From: Gamarada debralockiae
Lineage: Eukaryota; Ascomycota; Leotiomycetes; Helotiales; Hyphodiscaceae
NCBI GenBank assembly: GCA_002803225.1
Contig: NXFV01001996.1
Span: forward strand, 1 to 64,000
Direction of reading: 5' to 3'
Length of the DNA stretch: 64,000 nt
A program made the position numbers and the translations under genes. This document shows, one piece after another, positions 21,395-32,251 of the stretch. Each line of letters opens with the position of its first letter. Within the stretch, counting starts at the first letter, position 1. Below the pieces are notes generated by a model. That model was not told the DNA's origin. It searched no databases and worked only from the letters and a program-made list of their open reading frames with translations.

Positions 21395-23017
21395 GTGGAG
21401 GTCAAGGATGCCACACTGCACAAACTGACTTTGAACGACTATGCTGCTGCCACCGAGGTAACTAATCGTCAAGTCGCACTCTCAGCGCATAAGACCCTGG
21501 GGAGAATGTGGATAAAGACATATGGGCTCCAGCTGAGGGAGTTGCAGTGGTTTGCAGAACCAGGTAGACCTTGGAGAACCCATGCGCTTGGGCAGTTGAG
21601 CGATATCCTTAGGGAAGAACTACTGACCTGGCGTACAGAAGCGTTTACAATAGCTCTTGACTTACCATTAGCCCATCCTAAGATTGATTTCAAAAACCTG
21701 GAGCTACTTTCGAAGGCCGCAGAAGACTGCTTCGATGATCGTGGAGCGTGTTCAAAGTTGGGCACTTGGGCGTCGGAAGTGGGCTGGTCGTCCGAACCAC
21801 CGCTTCTTCCACGAAGAGTGATTGATGTCGGGGATCCAGACGAGAAACTGAATTCCGTTGTTCATCTTCATGAGTCCGTTTCAGATCAAAGAGCCCACTA
21901 CACTACCCTCAGCCATCGGTGGGGGAAGAGAGTCGTACCGAGAACGACGACGAAGAATCTCATATCTCGTCGCAGGTGTATTAGCGCCCGTTCATTGCCC
22001 AAGTCTTTCCGAGATGCAATCACAGTCACACAAAAACTCGGCGTGCGTTATCTCTGGATTGACGCCATTTGCATCGTTCAGAATGACCGCACCGATTGGA
22101 TTGAATAGGCTCCGCAGATGGGGAAGATTTACCAGAACGCTTACTGTACTATCGCCGCACACTCGGCAAAGGATTTGACGACTGGTTTCTTAGATAGCAA
22201 TTCATCTCGCCATACTTTGAACGTGGGTCCTTCCCAGGCTGAAACTGGAGCGCAAGGAATACTGCCCATTGGCGTGCCCCGCTGCTTCGACGAAGCAATT
22301 GACCAAAGTTACATCAAACGCAGAGCCTGGGTCCTGCAAGAATTGACGCTGTCCCAAAGAATTGTACCCCTTTTCCCACGGACATATGTACTGGGAATGT
22401 ATCCACGTCGCTCAGCCTCGACCTCTGGGCTTGACGGCTGACACCTCGGCTTACTCAAGGTCAACTCGTAGGATCTTCGACAGATATCCAACGCAGACGA
22501 GTCCTGGTTCGATTTGGTGACAAAATATTCAAAGTGTGAGCTGACGTACGCAACCGACAAACTGGCTGCAATTTCCGGTATTGGATTGGAGTATCAAAGG
22601 CGTACGGATGAGCCGTATCAGTGGGGTCATTTCGAAGGCAGCCTGGTTCGAAGCTTGCTGTGGTATTCAGGCGGAGGTTCAATGAAAAGGCGCGAAGGGA
22701 GGGCTCCTTCTTGGCCATGGGCCGGCGTTGATGGCCCTCTCTAATTCATGGAGACGAAACATGCTACTGTGGATACGAAAATTACCGCAGCGAGGGACTC
22801 TGCGAATCATGTTATGAGAGCGGCCAGCCACAAAGGAACATTGGTGATGATCGCAGCAGCTCGAGAGTCATGGATAACTGCAGAGGCGGTGAAATTCGGC
22901 ATAGAACTCGGCACGGAACATTTTTTTTCTGCACCAAAACGGAGCTACCATTCGAGGGCTCTAGTTGTCTATGCAAGAGAATTCATATTCATTGATTGGC
23001 CAAGCGGCTTTCGATGA
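21395..23017 (+). pseudogene. Heterokaryon-incompatibility (HET) domain protein, decayed
   Basis: The frame from 21395 reads VHLHESVSDQ, HYTTLSHRWGK, SLPKSFRDAITVTQKLGV, YLWIDAICIVQND and then DWIE followed by a TAG stop at 22106-22108. The same frame resumes with APQMGKIYQNAYCTIAAHSA, GFLDS, and RRAWVLQELTLSQRIV. That order is the HET domain (LSHRWG, LWIDxxCIxQ, W..QE...S.R). A frame change near 22360 is needed to continue into HMYWECIH, and another before LTYATDKLAAISGI and WPWAGVDGPL; an 89-residue tail (22748-23017) follows. HET proteins trigger cell death on fusion of incompatible strains. This copy has at least one stop and two frameshifts and should be silent. Confidence 0.85.
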
Positions 23018-23754
23018 TGGCAAATTTGCGAAGCAGAAGTTAGCTCTTTGTGTCAGGCTTTGCACGAAAGAGGTGAGATTCAAGTAGGGTCTACGTAAAA
23101 TATACATAGTACTTCTTCTTGAACCTAGGGAACATATGTTGGGGCAGTACAGGAGAGTGGGAGTGGGGGTAATCCATAAAGAGGGGTGGTTCGACGGAAG
23201 CCCATCACGACGATTTGAAATCGTGTAACCGTTTACTTTATTTCTGGGTCAATGCTACTTCATCTCAAATATTTTTGTGTGTCAAACTCCGTGAAGCTTG
23301 GAAGTTGGACTTCGGGAAGAGCAAACGGAGTAGGAGTACGGAGTTGGAATAGAGGCTCGCCAAAACCCCCGGAGGAATCCGGGGACTTTTGTGGGTTGAC
23401 ATCGCTAATAGAAACTACTTTCAGGGGCCACTCCTCTAATGATTTGTCGCATTCAGCGGTATCGGACGCCGTCAATACCCGCTGGGCGCGTGAGGTGTTT
23501 GCTACGTATTGAACATTAAAACTCCCAGCTTGAAGCAAGTAAGTATTGATATACAACTCAACCAACATAACACTCTTTATTTAATTGTTCGCCACTTTCG
23601 AAATCTCTTTGGGTTTTATTTTGAGGTAACTGTCAAGTTTGTTGTGGCAGTTAACGTTTCCAATCCTAGTCGAGTTTGGGAGCATCTCTTTCTAATCAAA
23701 GCCTCTTGCTACGAATCCCTTGTCTCGCAGTGTTTCTGAGATTTTGAAATTGAA
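23018..23754. other. Intergenic, upstream of amidase gene
   Basis: A run with open frames on both strands (23252-23568) has no recognisable domain. The final 200 bases are AT-rich and hold the likely promoter; no clear TATA box is seen at the expected distance. Confidence 0.35.
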
Positions 23755-26003
23755 ATGGCCGAGGTAAGTCTCCCCCAGCTGTCAGAGCATCGTGAAGTGC
23801 TGAAAAGCTAACCATAACCAAAGGTTATACCCCACTCTTCACCCCAAGTCGAGTCTTTCAGCATTGTTGAGGCTTCGATTGAAGACCTCCGCCATGCCCT
23901 CGACCAAGGTTGGACAACCAGCGTGGATCTTGTATCCCGCTATCTCCGCCGAATCGCAATTTACGACCGTCGAGGCAAGCTGAACTCGATTCCAGTGCTG
24001 AATCGCTCAGTCTTCGAGGACGCCGCCAAGTCAGATGACAGGAGAGCAACTGGAGCACCACTTGGGCTTTTGGAAGGAATTCCGTTCACAGTTAAAGACA
24101 GCTACAAAGTCAAAGGGATGACAGTGGCCTCTGGCTCGCCGGCATTTCAGCATCTCATTGCAAACGAGGACGCTTTCACGGTCAAGAGGCTTCGAGATGC
24201 CGGTGCAATCCTCATTGGAAGGACAAACATGCCACCGATGGCAGCTGGTGGCAGTAAGCAATAACCACTACTTTTCCTTCCTATGGCCGAGTCTATCATG
24301 AAATCTCACTCGGCTCTCTCTTTCCTCCCTTTAGAGCAAGTACTGAAAGCGATATTTTTGCAGTGCAGCGAGGGGTTTATGGACGAGCGGAAAGTCCATA
24401 CAACCCGGAATACCTGACTGCAGCTTTTGCATCTGGATCCTCTAACGGATCTGCAACCGCGACCGCAGCTAGTTTTGCAGCCTTTGGAATGGGTGAAGAG
24501 ACAGTCTCATCAGGACGAAGCCCTGCTTCTAACAACGGCCTCGTTGCGTACACCCCGTCACGCGGAGTAATCTCAATTCGAGGCAACTGGCCCTTGTATC
24601 CGACTTGCGATGTCGTGGTTCCGCACACTAGAACCATGAAAGACATGCTGGAGATCCTAGACGTCATCGTAGCTGACGATGAGATAACGAAAGGAGATTT
24701 CTGGAGAGACCAGACCTTCATCACTCTTCCCAAGCCGTCCCAAGTTCGACCTGTATCGTACAAGTCTCTCGCCAAGCCAAATTCTCTTCGAGGGAAGCGA
24801 ATAGCAGTGCCAAAGATGTATATTGGACAAGATGCCAAGATTTCGATCAAGACCCGGCAATCAATTCTGGATCTTTGGGACAAAGTCAAGAGAGTCTTCG
24901 AATCGTGTGGCGCAACACTCATTGAAACTGACTTTCCGTTGATGGAGAAATATGACTCGGTCAGTATCAGCCAAGATCCTATCAGAAATGGACCATTGGA
25001 TGAAGGCAAGCCCAATGATGAGCAAGACAGTGGCCTGACGGATAGGTGGAACAAGATCGAAAGGAAAGAACTCGTTGCCTATGCCTGGGACGATTTCCTC
25101 CTTCAAAATCAAGACCCTACTTGTCCTTCGCTTGCGTCTGTTGATTGGAAGATCATCTTTCCACGGCCTCCAGGGTCACTTCCTGATCGATACAACAAGC
25201 TGAAAGCGCCTATTGACTACGCCGGTCTGGTGGAAAGCGTGTACGCCAGGACATCCATCAACGAGATTCCAGGAATAGAGGCCGCTCTCAAGACTCTCGA
25301 GCATCGTCGGAAAGCTGCTTTCGAAGACTGGTTGGATTTGAATGAATTAGATGCGGTGGTGTTCCCTGCCAATGCAGATGTCGGAAAAGCAGACAGCGAC
25401 AAGAATGAGGAGTCGGCTCAACATACGTGGCAGAATGGGGTCATGTATTCTAATGGTAATCGGGTATTGAGGCATCTTGGAATTCCGACGGTCTCGGTCA
25501 CGATGGGTATGATGGAGGATACGAGAATGCCTGTAAACTTGACGTTCGCTGGGAAGGGGTATGAGGATAATTTGCTTTTGGAAATGGCGTTTGCGTACGA
25601 AAATGCAAGCCGAGAGAGGAGAGCACCTGCTGGGACGCCGGAGTTGGAGAGTGATGTGATATTTTGCGGAAAGAAACAGACTCCGGGCCAGGTGATAGCG
25701 CTTCGACCAGAAGTTACCGTTGCATACCAAGTTCAAGAACTTAGTGATGGACGAGCTGTCTTGAAGTTGAGAGGTACCGTAACTTTTGGCAAAGGAGACC
25801 AGCTGGGAAGTTTGAGTGTCGATGTTAATGGACGGCCGTGTGAGAAAATTTCTGTGAATGGGACGATTTGGGAAGCAGAAACCATACTAAGTACATTGTC
25901 TTTCTCGGCTGAGATCAAAAGGAACATGGTCGTGGTGATTGTCAAGAGCAAAAGTGGATCCTCGCATAGTGAATTAGTGCTTACAGAGGGGCAAACCTCA
26001 TGA
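23755..26003 (+). CDS. Amidase-signature hydrolase with C-terminal extension
   Basis: Three exons (23755-23763, 23824-24253, 24364-26003) give 692 residues. The first exon codes only Met-Ala-Glu; its GTAAGT intron and the second (24254-24363) keep the frame. The amidase-signature triad fits well: Lys94 in FTVKDSY, Ser172 in SGSSNGSA and Ser196 in VSSGRSPAS. The Ser-Ser spacing of 24 is the one known for FAAH and malonamidase. The nucleophile loop reads SSGR rather than the usual GGSIR, a variation seen in fungal members. Enzymes of this family hydrolyse amides of varied size. Residues ~560-692 are not part of the core fold; they look beta-rich (VTVAYQVQEL, GRAVLKLRGTVTF, LGSLSVDVNG) and carry no motif I know. 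No signal peptide, so probably cytosolic. Confidence 0.92.
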
Positions 26004-26331
26004 CTTGGAGCGTAGTTTATACAGACAGCTATCAGAACGAAAAATGGCAGACCTTGATACTCTATTATTTTGTTCTATGATTTAGGTCTTCATGCTCTTT
26101 TCTGAACTTAGCCACCGTCGTACCAATTGTTCAGGAGGACATCCAATCACAACCCCAAAAGCTCGATCTTCCATCACCCCAGCAATCTTGCGGGCTTGAA
26201 AGCTGTGCCTCACGCTGACATGTTTAGCCGATCTAAGCTTAATTACGGTAAGGTTATTAATTTAATTGGATACGATTGAACCAATACTACATCACGATCG
26301 TCAGATAGGTTGAACGCCAGGCCCCGTGAGC
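26004..26331. other. Intergenic between amidase and sulfotransferase-like genes
   Basis: This holds the 3' region of the amidase gene and the distal promoter of the next gene. I see nothing further. Confidence 0.4.
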
Positions 26332-26339
26332 TATAAATA
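26332..26339 (+). promoter_or_regulatory. TATA box (TATAAATA)
   Basis: A canonical TATAAATA sits about 148 bp before the ATG at 26480 and 46 bp before an upstream in-frame ATG at 26378. Its position favours transcription starting near 26360-26370, which leaves both ATGs possible. Confidence 0.55.
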
Positions 26340-26479
26340 GCAATTTCTGGTTGCCGCGTATCGCCAGGCTTTTTCAAATGGTTGTAGCCTTTCATGAAGT
26401 CTTTCTATTTTCCGGATTCTCTGAATTTTTCGCTAATTCCCTTGTAGACCATTGCTTCATCTTCTTCAATGCCAGTACA

Positions 26480-27286
26480 ATGGTGCGTTTCCTCTCCGAC
26501 ACCAAAGTCGAGGAGCAGAATAGAAGTCAGCGCCCCTTCGAAGTCATCGGTGCTGGACTCCCAAGATGTGCAACAAGCTCCCTCCAGGCTGCTCTTGAGT
26601 CATCTTACCTGGGCTTTTCACCCTCGATGCACATGGCACGCGTAGTGCCGCACGCCGATCGAGCCAAACTCGTCATCGACGCGCTAAAGGAAAAAGACCG
26701 GAATCGACGCCAGAAGCTTCTGCACCAACTCTTTGACGGATTTGCCGCGACGTGCGACTTTCCAGGAGTCATGTTCATCGACGATCTCATGGATATGTAT
26801 CCTGATGCGAAAATCGTTCTAAACCTGCGAAAGTCTGGAAAAGTCTGGGCCGATTCCATTAGCAATTCTCTCATGTTCTTCGGCACCAAGACGTATCTTT
26901 ACATCGGGTATCTCATCAAGACAGATCGTCTCCACTACGAGATGCACCAGGAGGCGTACAAGTTCTGGGGCGAGAGATTTGGCGTTGAGAAAAATGAGAT
27001 TTACACACCGAAGTTCTACGACTTGTATAATCAGTGGGTGCGAGATGAAGCGGCAAAAAGGGGTAAACCTGTTCTTGAATTCCAGATCGAAGGTGGATGG
27101 AAGCCGCTCTGCGAATTCCTCGGGAAACCATTGCCGCCCACAAATGTGCCTTTTCCGTATCTCAATGATCAGAGAACGATGACTATCGTGAAGACAGTTC
27201 TTGTCGTGAGAGGGTTGCTTAGTTGGTCCGCGTTGGGAGCTGTGGTGTACGCCGGAATGAGATTTGGAAGGAAATGGTTCATGTAA
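26480..27286 (+). CDS. Sulfotransferase-like (P-loop) membrane-anchored protein
   Basis: From the ATG at 26480 the product has 268 residues. It opens with a P-loop-like VIGAGLPRCATSSLQAALE (~20-38), the 5'-phosphosulfate-binding type loop of the fungal NAD-dependent epimerase-neighbouring Sulfotransferase_4 family. FIDDLMDMYPDAKIVLNLR (~98-116) matches the 3'-phosphate region with a conserved Tyr-Pro-Asp-Ala-Lys turn. A C-terminal hydrophobic helix (VLVVRGLLSWSALGAVVYAG, ~243-262) should anchor it. The frame is open upstream to 26351, and an ATG at 26378 would add 34 mostly hydrophobic residues; I chose 26480 because homology begins right after it. The acceptor is unknown. There is no intron and no break. 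Confidence 0.82.
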   Translation: MVRFLSDTKVEEQNRSQRPFEVIGAGLPRCATSSLQAALESSYLGFSPSMHMARVVPHADRAKLVIDALKEKDRNRRQKLLHQLFDGFAATCDFPGVMFIDDLMDMYPDAKIVLNLRKSGKVWADSISNSLMFFGTKTYLYIGYLIKTDRLHYEMHQEAYKFWGERFGVEKNEIYTPKFYDLYNQWVRDEAAKRGKPVLEFQIEGGWKPLCEFLGKPLPPTNVPFPYLNDQRTMTIVKTVLVVRGLLSWSALGAVVYAGMRFGRKWFM

Positions 27287-27549
27287 TAGAGATACGGTGG
27301 CAGGCGGTATGATAAGGAAGGACTGGAACACGTTGGTTCTGGTATGTAGAAATCCATGATAGGACGAATTGAACAGTTTCTCCAAGATAGTAGAGAATGG
27401 CAACCACGTGGTGCACCATGCACAGACCTGCGTGGTCTATGCACAACCCTGTATCTATTGACTCGACTGGTGTCTTAATATCACGATTTTGCTGATCGCT
27501 TCAAATTGATGCACCATAGTGATTCCAAAATTCCGTATTCAATTTCAAG

Positions 27550-27952
27550 AAGAAGTGAGGGAGATGCACGTGCCACCGGTTCCCAATTGGTGCACCATGA
27601 CGCGCCCTACCCTAGGATAATGCTCGTGCCCACCTTCGACATTTACCTCGTTTGGCATACACACCAGTGCTTTCCGAAATCTTATCAGTCCTTCAGCGCG
27701 AAAGTTGCGGGACGGAGCATCCATCATGACGATAGCTTGGACAACACAACCCTGAAAGACCGCTTCATGAAAACATGTCTGTTCTACAAGACAGGATTCA
27801 AGGACGAGTATAATGTCTGCCTATGCTAGAAGTGCGAGGCATTGCAGTCTGGGCTCGAGAACTGCGATTACAGCACAATTGTCAACTTTGATGCGATTGC
27901 GGAGAGGGTCGTGAGCCATGTGAAGTATCACAAGGCGGTTGAATTGACTTGA
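27550..27952 (+). pseudogene. Glycine-rich-domain-containing-protein (GRDP-like) fragment
   Basis: The frame contains LVPTFDIYLVWHTHQCFPKSY, then KVAGRSIHHDDSLDNTTLKDRF and CLCxKCEAL, where x is a TAG stop (27827-27829) in place of Trp. It then runs on through CDYSTIVNFDAIAERVVSHV to TGA at 27950-27952. The VPTLDIDLxWHTHQ...Y...C......HDD...L...F block is characteristic of the glycine-rich-domain protein-1-like family. Only this C-terminal module is present, so it is a fragment as well as broken. Confidence 0.7.
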
Positions 27953-28059
27953 GGTCTGGGGAGACACTTCTGATTAGACAAATAAAGGAATATGAAGACA
28001 GTTCCATTTCTTGATGCTCAATTCTCCCATCTATATTTGACTGTTGGGCTCTTTGGGAT

Positions 28060-29582
28060 TACGAATTGCACCGGTCATCAGAGGCTCGAGATGATATATG
28101 GACCGGTACAAGTCTATTGAAGATCGAATGTAGGTTTAATCTGCGCCAGATACCACGTCAAATTCGTTGATCAAAGACGGATTGACATCGCGGCATGCTG
28201 CAAGGGATGGAGCTGTGCACAGAGCTCCTATGATGTCCACAACGACCCTCGGCGAATATTGATCCATCTTGGGCACAAAGCAGTCATGTCCATTCCAGTG
28301 GAAATGCCATTCAGCACGATGCAGGATGCAAGCTGAGAGGACAGGAAGGCGAGTCCGGAGAAAAGGGTGCCGGCTTTGGATGCTGGTGTCATGCATACGG
28401 ACCGGATGTACAGGAGAAGCTCAAATGGGTTCCAAAAATACTCCCCGTAGATCTCGTAAATGGCAGAGGTGATGATAAGACCGCACAGTGCGGTAACGAT
28501 GATCGTCAAAGGGGCTGTGACGCCTTGGCCGAACAGAGGGGCGTTTGGCGTTTTGGCATAGCGTGTCCAATCTGGTTGGTCTACGATGCCACCACTCCAA
28601 AGACCAAGAATAGCTTGGATACCGTATACGACATTCCAGCTTAAAGTACTCCCCGTCGTAACTGCTGGTGAATGAATCAGGTTTCCAGAGCTATGAGCTG
28701 TGCGTACAGCCTAAGTAAACATCCCAAAGATATTACAGACAATCGTCGCGAAGGGAATCTGTACACCAAGTTAGCCTCCATGGCCTCTCTGGCTCGGAGA
28801 CAACCTACCTTCAGCAGCACCTGGGACTTTTCGGGTGGAATTAGAAGCATAGGGCAGAAGATGACCGGAAATATGAAGAAGCTGACCAAGCTACACGTAT
28901 CGACGTTGGCGGAGGTAGGGAGCATATTCTTCATGAATGCGTATTTTGGACCTATGACTGCGCCGAGAATGATTTTGACAGCTTGCCCTCCCTAGTACGT
29001 TTGAATTCCCTAAAGACGAGTCAGTAAGAGCTGAAGAAATAGCTCTGAGCAAGATTCTCATACCATCCAGATGCACGCGGTCATAATTCTGTTCAACACG
29101 GGCCAGAATCCACCAATCATTCCCCATGAACTGCAAACTTGTCAGCCATCACCGAGCGAAGGAACTCGTGTCCCACACTCACGCTCGAGGCATGAGGGTG
29201 AAGCCAAGGTACTCATGAGATCCCAATCCATCCAGCTACAATGGCAATCACTAAGATTATCAAAGACGCTCCGGCAATAACTCCCATAGATTGTCCAACA
29301 CTGAGTCCAAGTGCCAGCAGAGTTGATCTTGCAGTCCATGCTGAATTATTGGCTCCGGTGATGATCCAGTATCCAGCAAAGCCTTGCCATGTCCACGTCC
29401 TCCGGTCGTCAGGGATTGGTACAAGATCACGATTGCACCACTGTTATGTCGTGTCAGAAAATGCAGGAAACTTGAGCGGAGGGTCTGCTTACGTAGGTAT
29501 TTTCGAGTTGGCATCTTCATCAACAGGGCTCGAGCTTCGTCCCCAAGTAGGCAATCTTCTCTTTCGTTTCTGAGCTGAACAT
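28060..29582 (-). pseudogene. NCS1 family permease (uracil/allantoin type), decayed
   Basis: The reading starts at an ATG at 29582 (MFSSETKEKIAYLGTKLE). It continues WCNRDLVPIPDDRRTWTW, GYWIITGANNSAWTA, VGQSMGVIAGASLIILVIA, FWPVLNRIMTACIWM, GGQAVKIILGAVIGPKYAF, LLIPPEKSQV, GLWSGGIVDQPDWTRYAK and NGISTGMDMTALCPRWINI. These are diagnostic blocks of fungal NCS1 transporters, 12-helix symporters for nucleobases and related compounds. Introns remain recognisable (for example GTAGGT...TTAG at about 28813-28711). Breaks: an extra base after KLE, a shift after AGWIG near 29215, a TAG for Trp at 28992-28994, and a stop after RRGSLWTS near 28240. It shares its 5' region with the intact oxygenase at 30262. 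Confidence 0.85.
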
Positions 29583-30261
29583 TCGAAGTTCTTCCGCCGC
29601 GGCCGAAATTTTAAGCAATTCGTTCCACAAGAATAGAGTATGATAATCGGAAACTGAAATCGCACTTGATGTGCGCGACACCTCCCTCTTTGTGAAAGGC
29701 CCAGCTTGCAGAGAAGGAACGTGCAACAATCAAAGAAAAGAATCGAGATAAGAACGTTTGAAGATAAGAGAAGGAAATGTGGAGGCGACAAAAGTTAAGG
29801 AGATGGAGTTGGGGAGTTCAAAGCGCGGCCGATGAGTCCGACACTTACGTTTCCCTTTCGGGGACGACGAGATCAACGCTGTCAACGTGCAGCAAGAGCC
29901 GACTTATATTTGGTAGATGCATCTCGTCTAGCGTGGAGTTTGCGAACAGGGCCCCAAGCAAGTAAGACCTTCGTCGAATTCGTATCTAGAGTTGAGCGAT
30001 CGATCAGCTAAGCCGCAAGGGTGGGGATGGAAGCTGCGAGTTCCAGGCGAAGATCGGCCAAGTGTAACTTCTGTGAGTGGCCACTTCCACATCACCACGC
30101 CTTCCCGTGGCCGATCTCTGAGTAAGCTGATTGCCACACAAGAGTGGAGCGGGGTCTCAACTTTAATCGATCCTGAGCGATATCGATGTTGTAACGGGAG
30201 ATATATTTGAAAAGTGGCTTCATCGACTCCATTCTCTATCAGTTCATCAAAATAATCCATT
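29583..30261. promoter_or_regulatory. Divergent intergenic region, dead permease / live oxygenase
   Basis: This 680-bp region separates two divergently oriented genes and should hold the oxygenase promoter. A TATATTT run lies at about 30206. I see no repeated operator-like motif. Short open frames on both strands have no domain. Confidence 0.4.
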
Positions 30262-31426
30262 ATGGGATCGATAGAGGAACCCCAGACGGCAAACGCCAAT
30301 CTTCCGATAATTGATTTCGCGAACTGGACGTCTGAAAGTACCGCCGAGCAACGATATGAAATTGGGAAGAAGCTCGCGGACGCGTGCCATAATGTCGGAT
30401 TTGTTTATATAATCAACCATAGCGTGTCCCCAGAATTAATTGACGAAGCGTTTGGCTGGTCCAAACGGCTGTTTGATTTGAAGCATGAGGAAAAGATGCT
30501 CGCGCCTCACCCAGATGGACCAACAGTCCACCGTGGATATTCATATCCGGGGCTTGAGAAGGTCTCCCAGGTCATCAGTACTGATCTAGGAGTCGGGGAG
30601 AAATTGAGACAAGTGAAGGATTGCAAGGTATATTTTCAATCATTCCTGGGAGGCTGAAAATTGACATCCATGCAGGAAAGCTATGAAATCGGAAGCGACG
30701 ACAATGACGAACAGCCAAACGTCTGGTTGCCAGAGGAAGTGCTTCCCGGATACCGAAAATTCATGACAGACTTCTATTGGGAGTGCAGCAAGATGTCTCG
30801 CGAGATCCTCAAGGCCATAGGCGCAGGCTTGGGTCTGAAGGATCCTGAGTTTCTGCTGAAATTTCACTCCGGACACAACAATCAGCTTCGTCTTCTCCAC
30901 TATCCTCCCATTCCGGCTAGAGAATTGGAAAACCAGACCAGTGCTCGTATGCCTGCCCATTCGGATTGGGGATCGATCACGATGCTGTTCCAGGACGACT
31001 GTGGAGGTCTAGAAATCGAGAACCAGCACAAGGCGGGGGAGTTCATCAAAGCTCTTCCACTGAAGAATACTATCGTAATGAACATTGGTGACCTTCTTAT
31101 GCGGTGGAGCAACGGTACGTACGACGGTATTCTGTTGACGATGGATGCTGACTATTTCAGATTATTTGAAGTCGACACTTCACCGAGTCACTCTTCCACC
31201 TGCCGAGGATCGTTTTACCGGCGCGGAGAGGATGACTCGAGCTCGATACTCGATTCCATATTTCGTGAGTCCGGATATCGACGCTTTGATCGAGTGCATG
31301 ACGGAGTGTGTGAGCGTCGATAATCCCATCAAGTACGAGCCAGTCGTACAGAGAGATTACAGACTCATGCGGGCGAAGTTGCAGTATCCAGAGAAGGCGG
31401 CCAAAGTGACTGCAGTGTCAGGTTAG
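30262..31426 (+). CDS. 2-oxoglutarate/Fe(II)-dependent dioxygenase (isopenicillin N synthase-like)
   Basis: Three exons (30262-30627, 30676-31114, 31161-31426), introns of 48 and 46 bp, give 356 residues. The N-terminus has the usual LPIIDFANW (~14) and NVGFVYIINHSV (~45) of the DIOX_N domain. The catalytic domain carries the Fe ligands His217 and Asp219 (AHSDWGSITMLFQD) and His276 (LHRV), plus Arg297 and Ser299 (RYS) for 2-oxoglutarate. All essential residues are present. The family hydroxylates, desaturates or cleaves small molecules. The specific substrate is unknown. The neighbouring permease pseudogene belongs to the nucleobase-transporter family, so a pyrimidine- or purine-type substrate is a speculative possibility. 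No targeting signal; probably cytosolic. Confidence 0.92.
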
Positions 31427-31549
31427 GTCATGTGTAAGGTAGTTACCAATTGTAATATCTTCCCAGCGCGAGTTTTGTGCTTAAAATTGAGATAACGAAA
31501 ACATGTCATTTCTGACCCAAGAGTTGAATTCCTTTAGCTGCCCCGTGAA

Positions 31550-32000
31550 AGAAAGACTCGGTTCTGAGGAGCGAAGGTCGGATCAAGCCGGAGGTACTCC
31601 AGTCTGTTGACTTTGCCAGGGATGTCAACAATCCCATACTTTCGAAGCATATCGTAAGCCTTAGCCACCTGCTCCTCAGTGGAAGCGCAGAAGAATAGAT
31701 AGATAAGTAAGTTGCCTGAGATGATGAGATTTGTTCGACCTTTTGCAAAACGGATCAGTGAATGTCAGCAGCTTTTTGTAAGGAAATACGTACGACGAGG
31801 CCAGAAAGCTTAAATGTCTGTTACGCCAACCTGAGCAATGAAATCCATAAATTGTTCCCTTGCACACATAGCGGTATCGAAGTGCTGGCGAATCTTTGAC
31901 GTTGCATCGGATTTTGCCAGGGAAGTTGTTGGTGACAACAATGCGCGGAGAACCAGAAACTTCGTAGCAAAGAAGGCAAGATGCAGTGAATCTTGTCATG
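31550..32000 (-). pseudogene. Unidentified decayed coding region
   Basis: On the minus strand several consecutive frame pieces look protein-like: SGSPRIVVTNNFPGKIRCNV, then AREQFMDFIAQVGVTDI followed by a stop, and EEQVAKAYDMLRKYGIVDI leading to NRLEYLRLDPTFAPQ and a stop near 31547. They need at least two frame changes. I do not recognise the family. The composition and the clean amphipathic last block suggest the tail of a real gene. Confidence 0.35.
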
Positions 32001-32249
32001 TCAGCGTTGTCACCGTTCCTGAGGACTTAGCAACGTAAAATTCTATTGATATTCTCGGCGGGAGCCACTATTCCCAATTGCAAGGGACTATGATAAAAGG
32101 GACAGCCAACTCTCCACCCCGTCTCGGACTTTCAGAAGGGGCTTATCTCGTAAGAGGTCAATTCTGCGGATCGTGTCGCTGTAGGATTGTGTGAGCTACA
32201 TCCATTGTCAGTGTGCCTCCGCCAAGTAGGAGCTCCAACACTCACAAGC
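32001..32249. other. Short stretch, nothing seen
   Basis: No open frame or repeat of note between the decayed region and the MITE. Confidence 0.35.
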
Positions 32250-32251
32250 TA

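Noticed and set aside
24377..25054. 225-residue frame on the minus strand
   Set aside because: It is antisense to the amidase exon, has no domain and follows the codon pattern of the sense gene.
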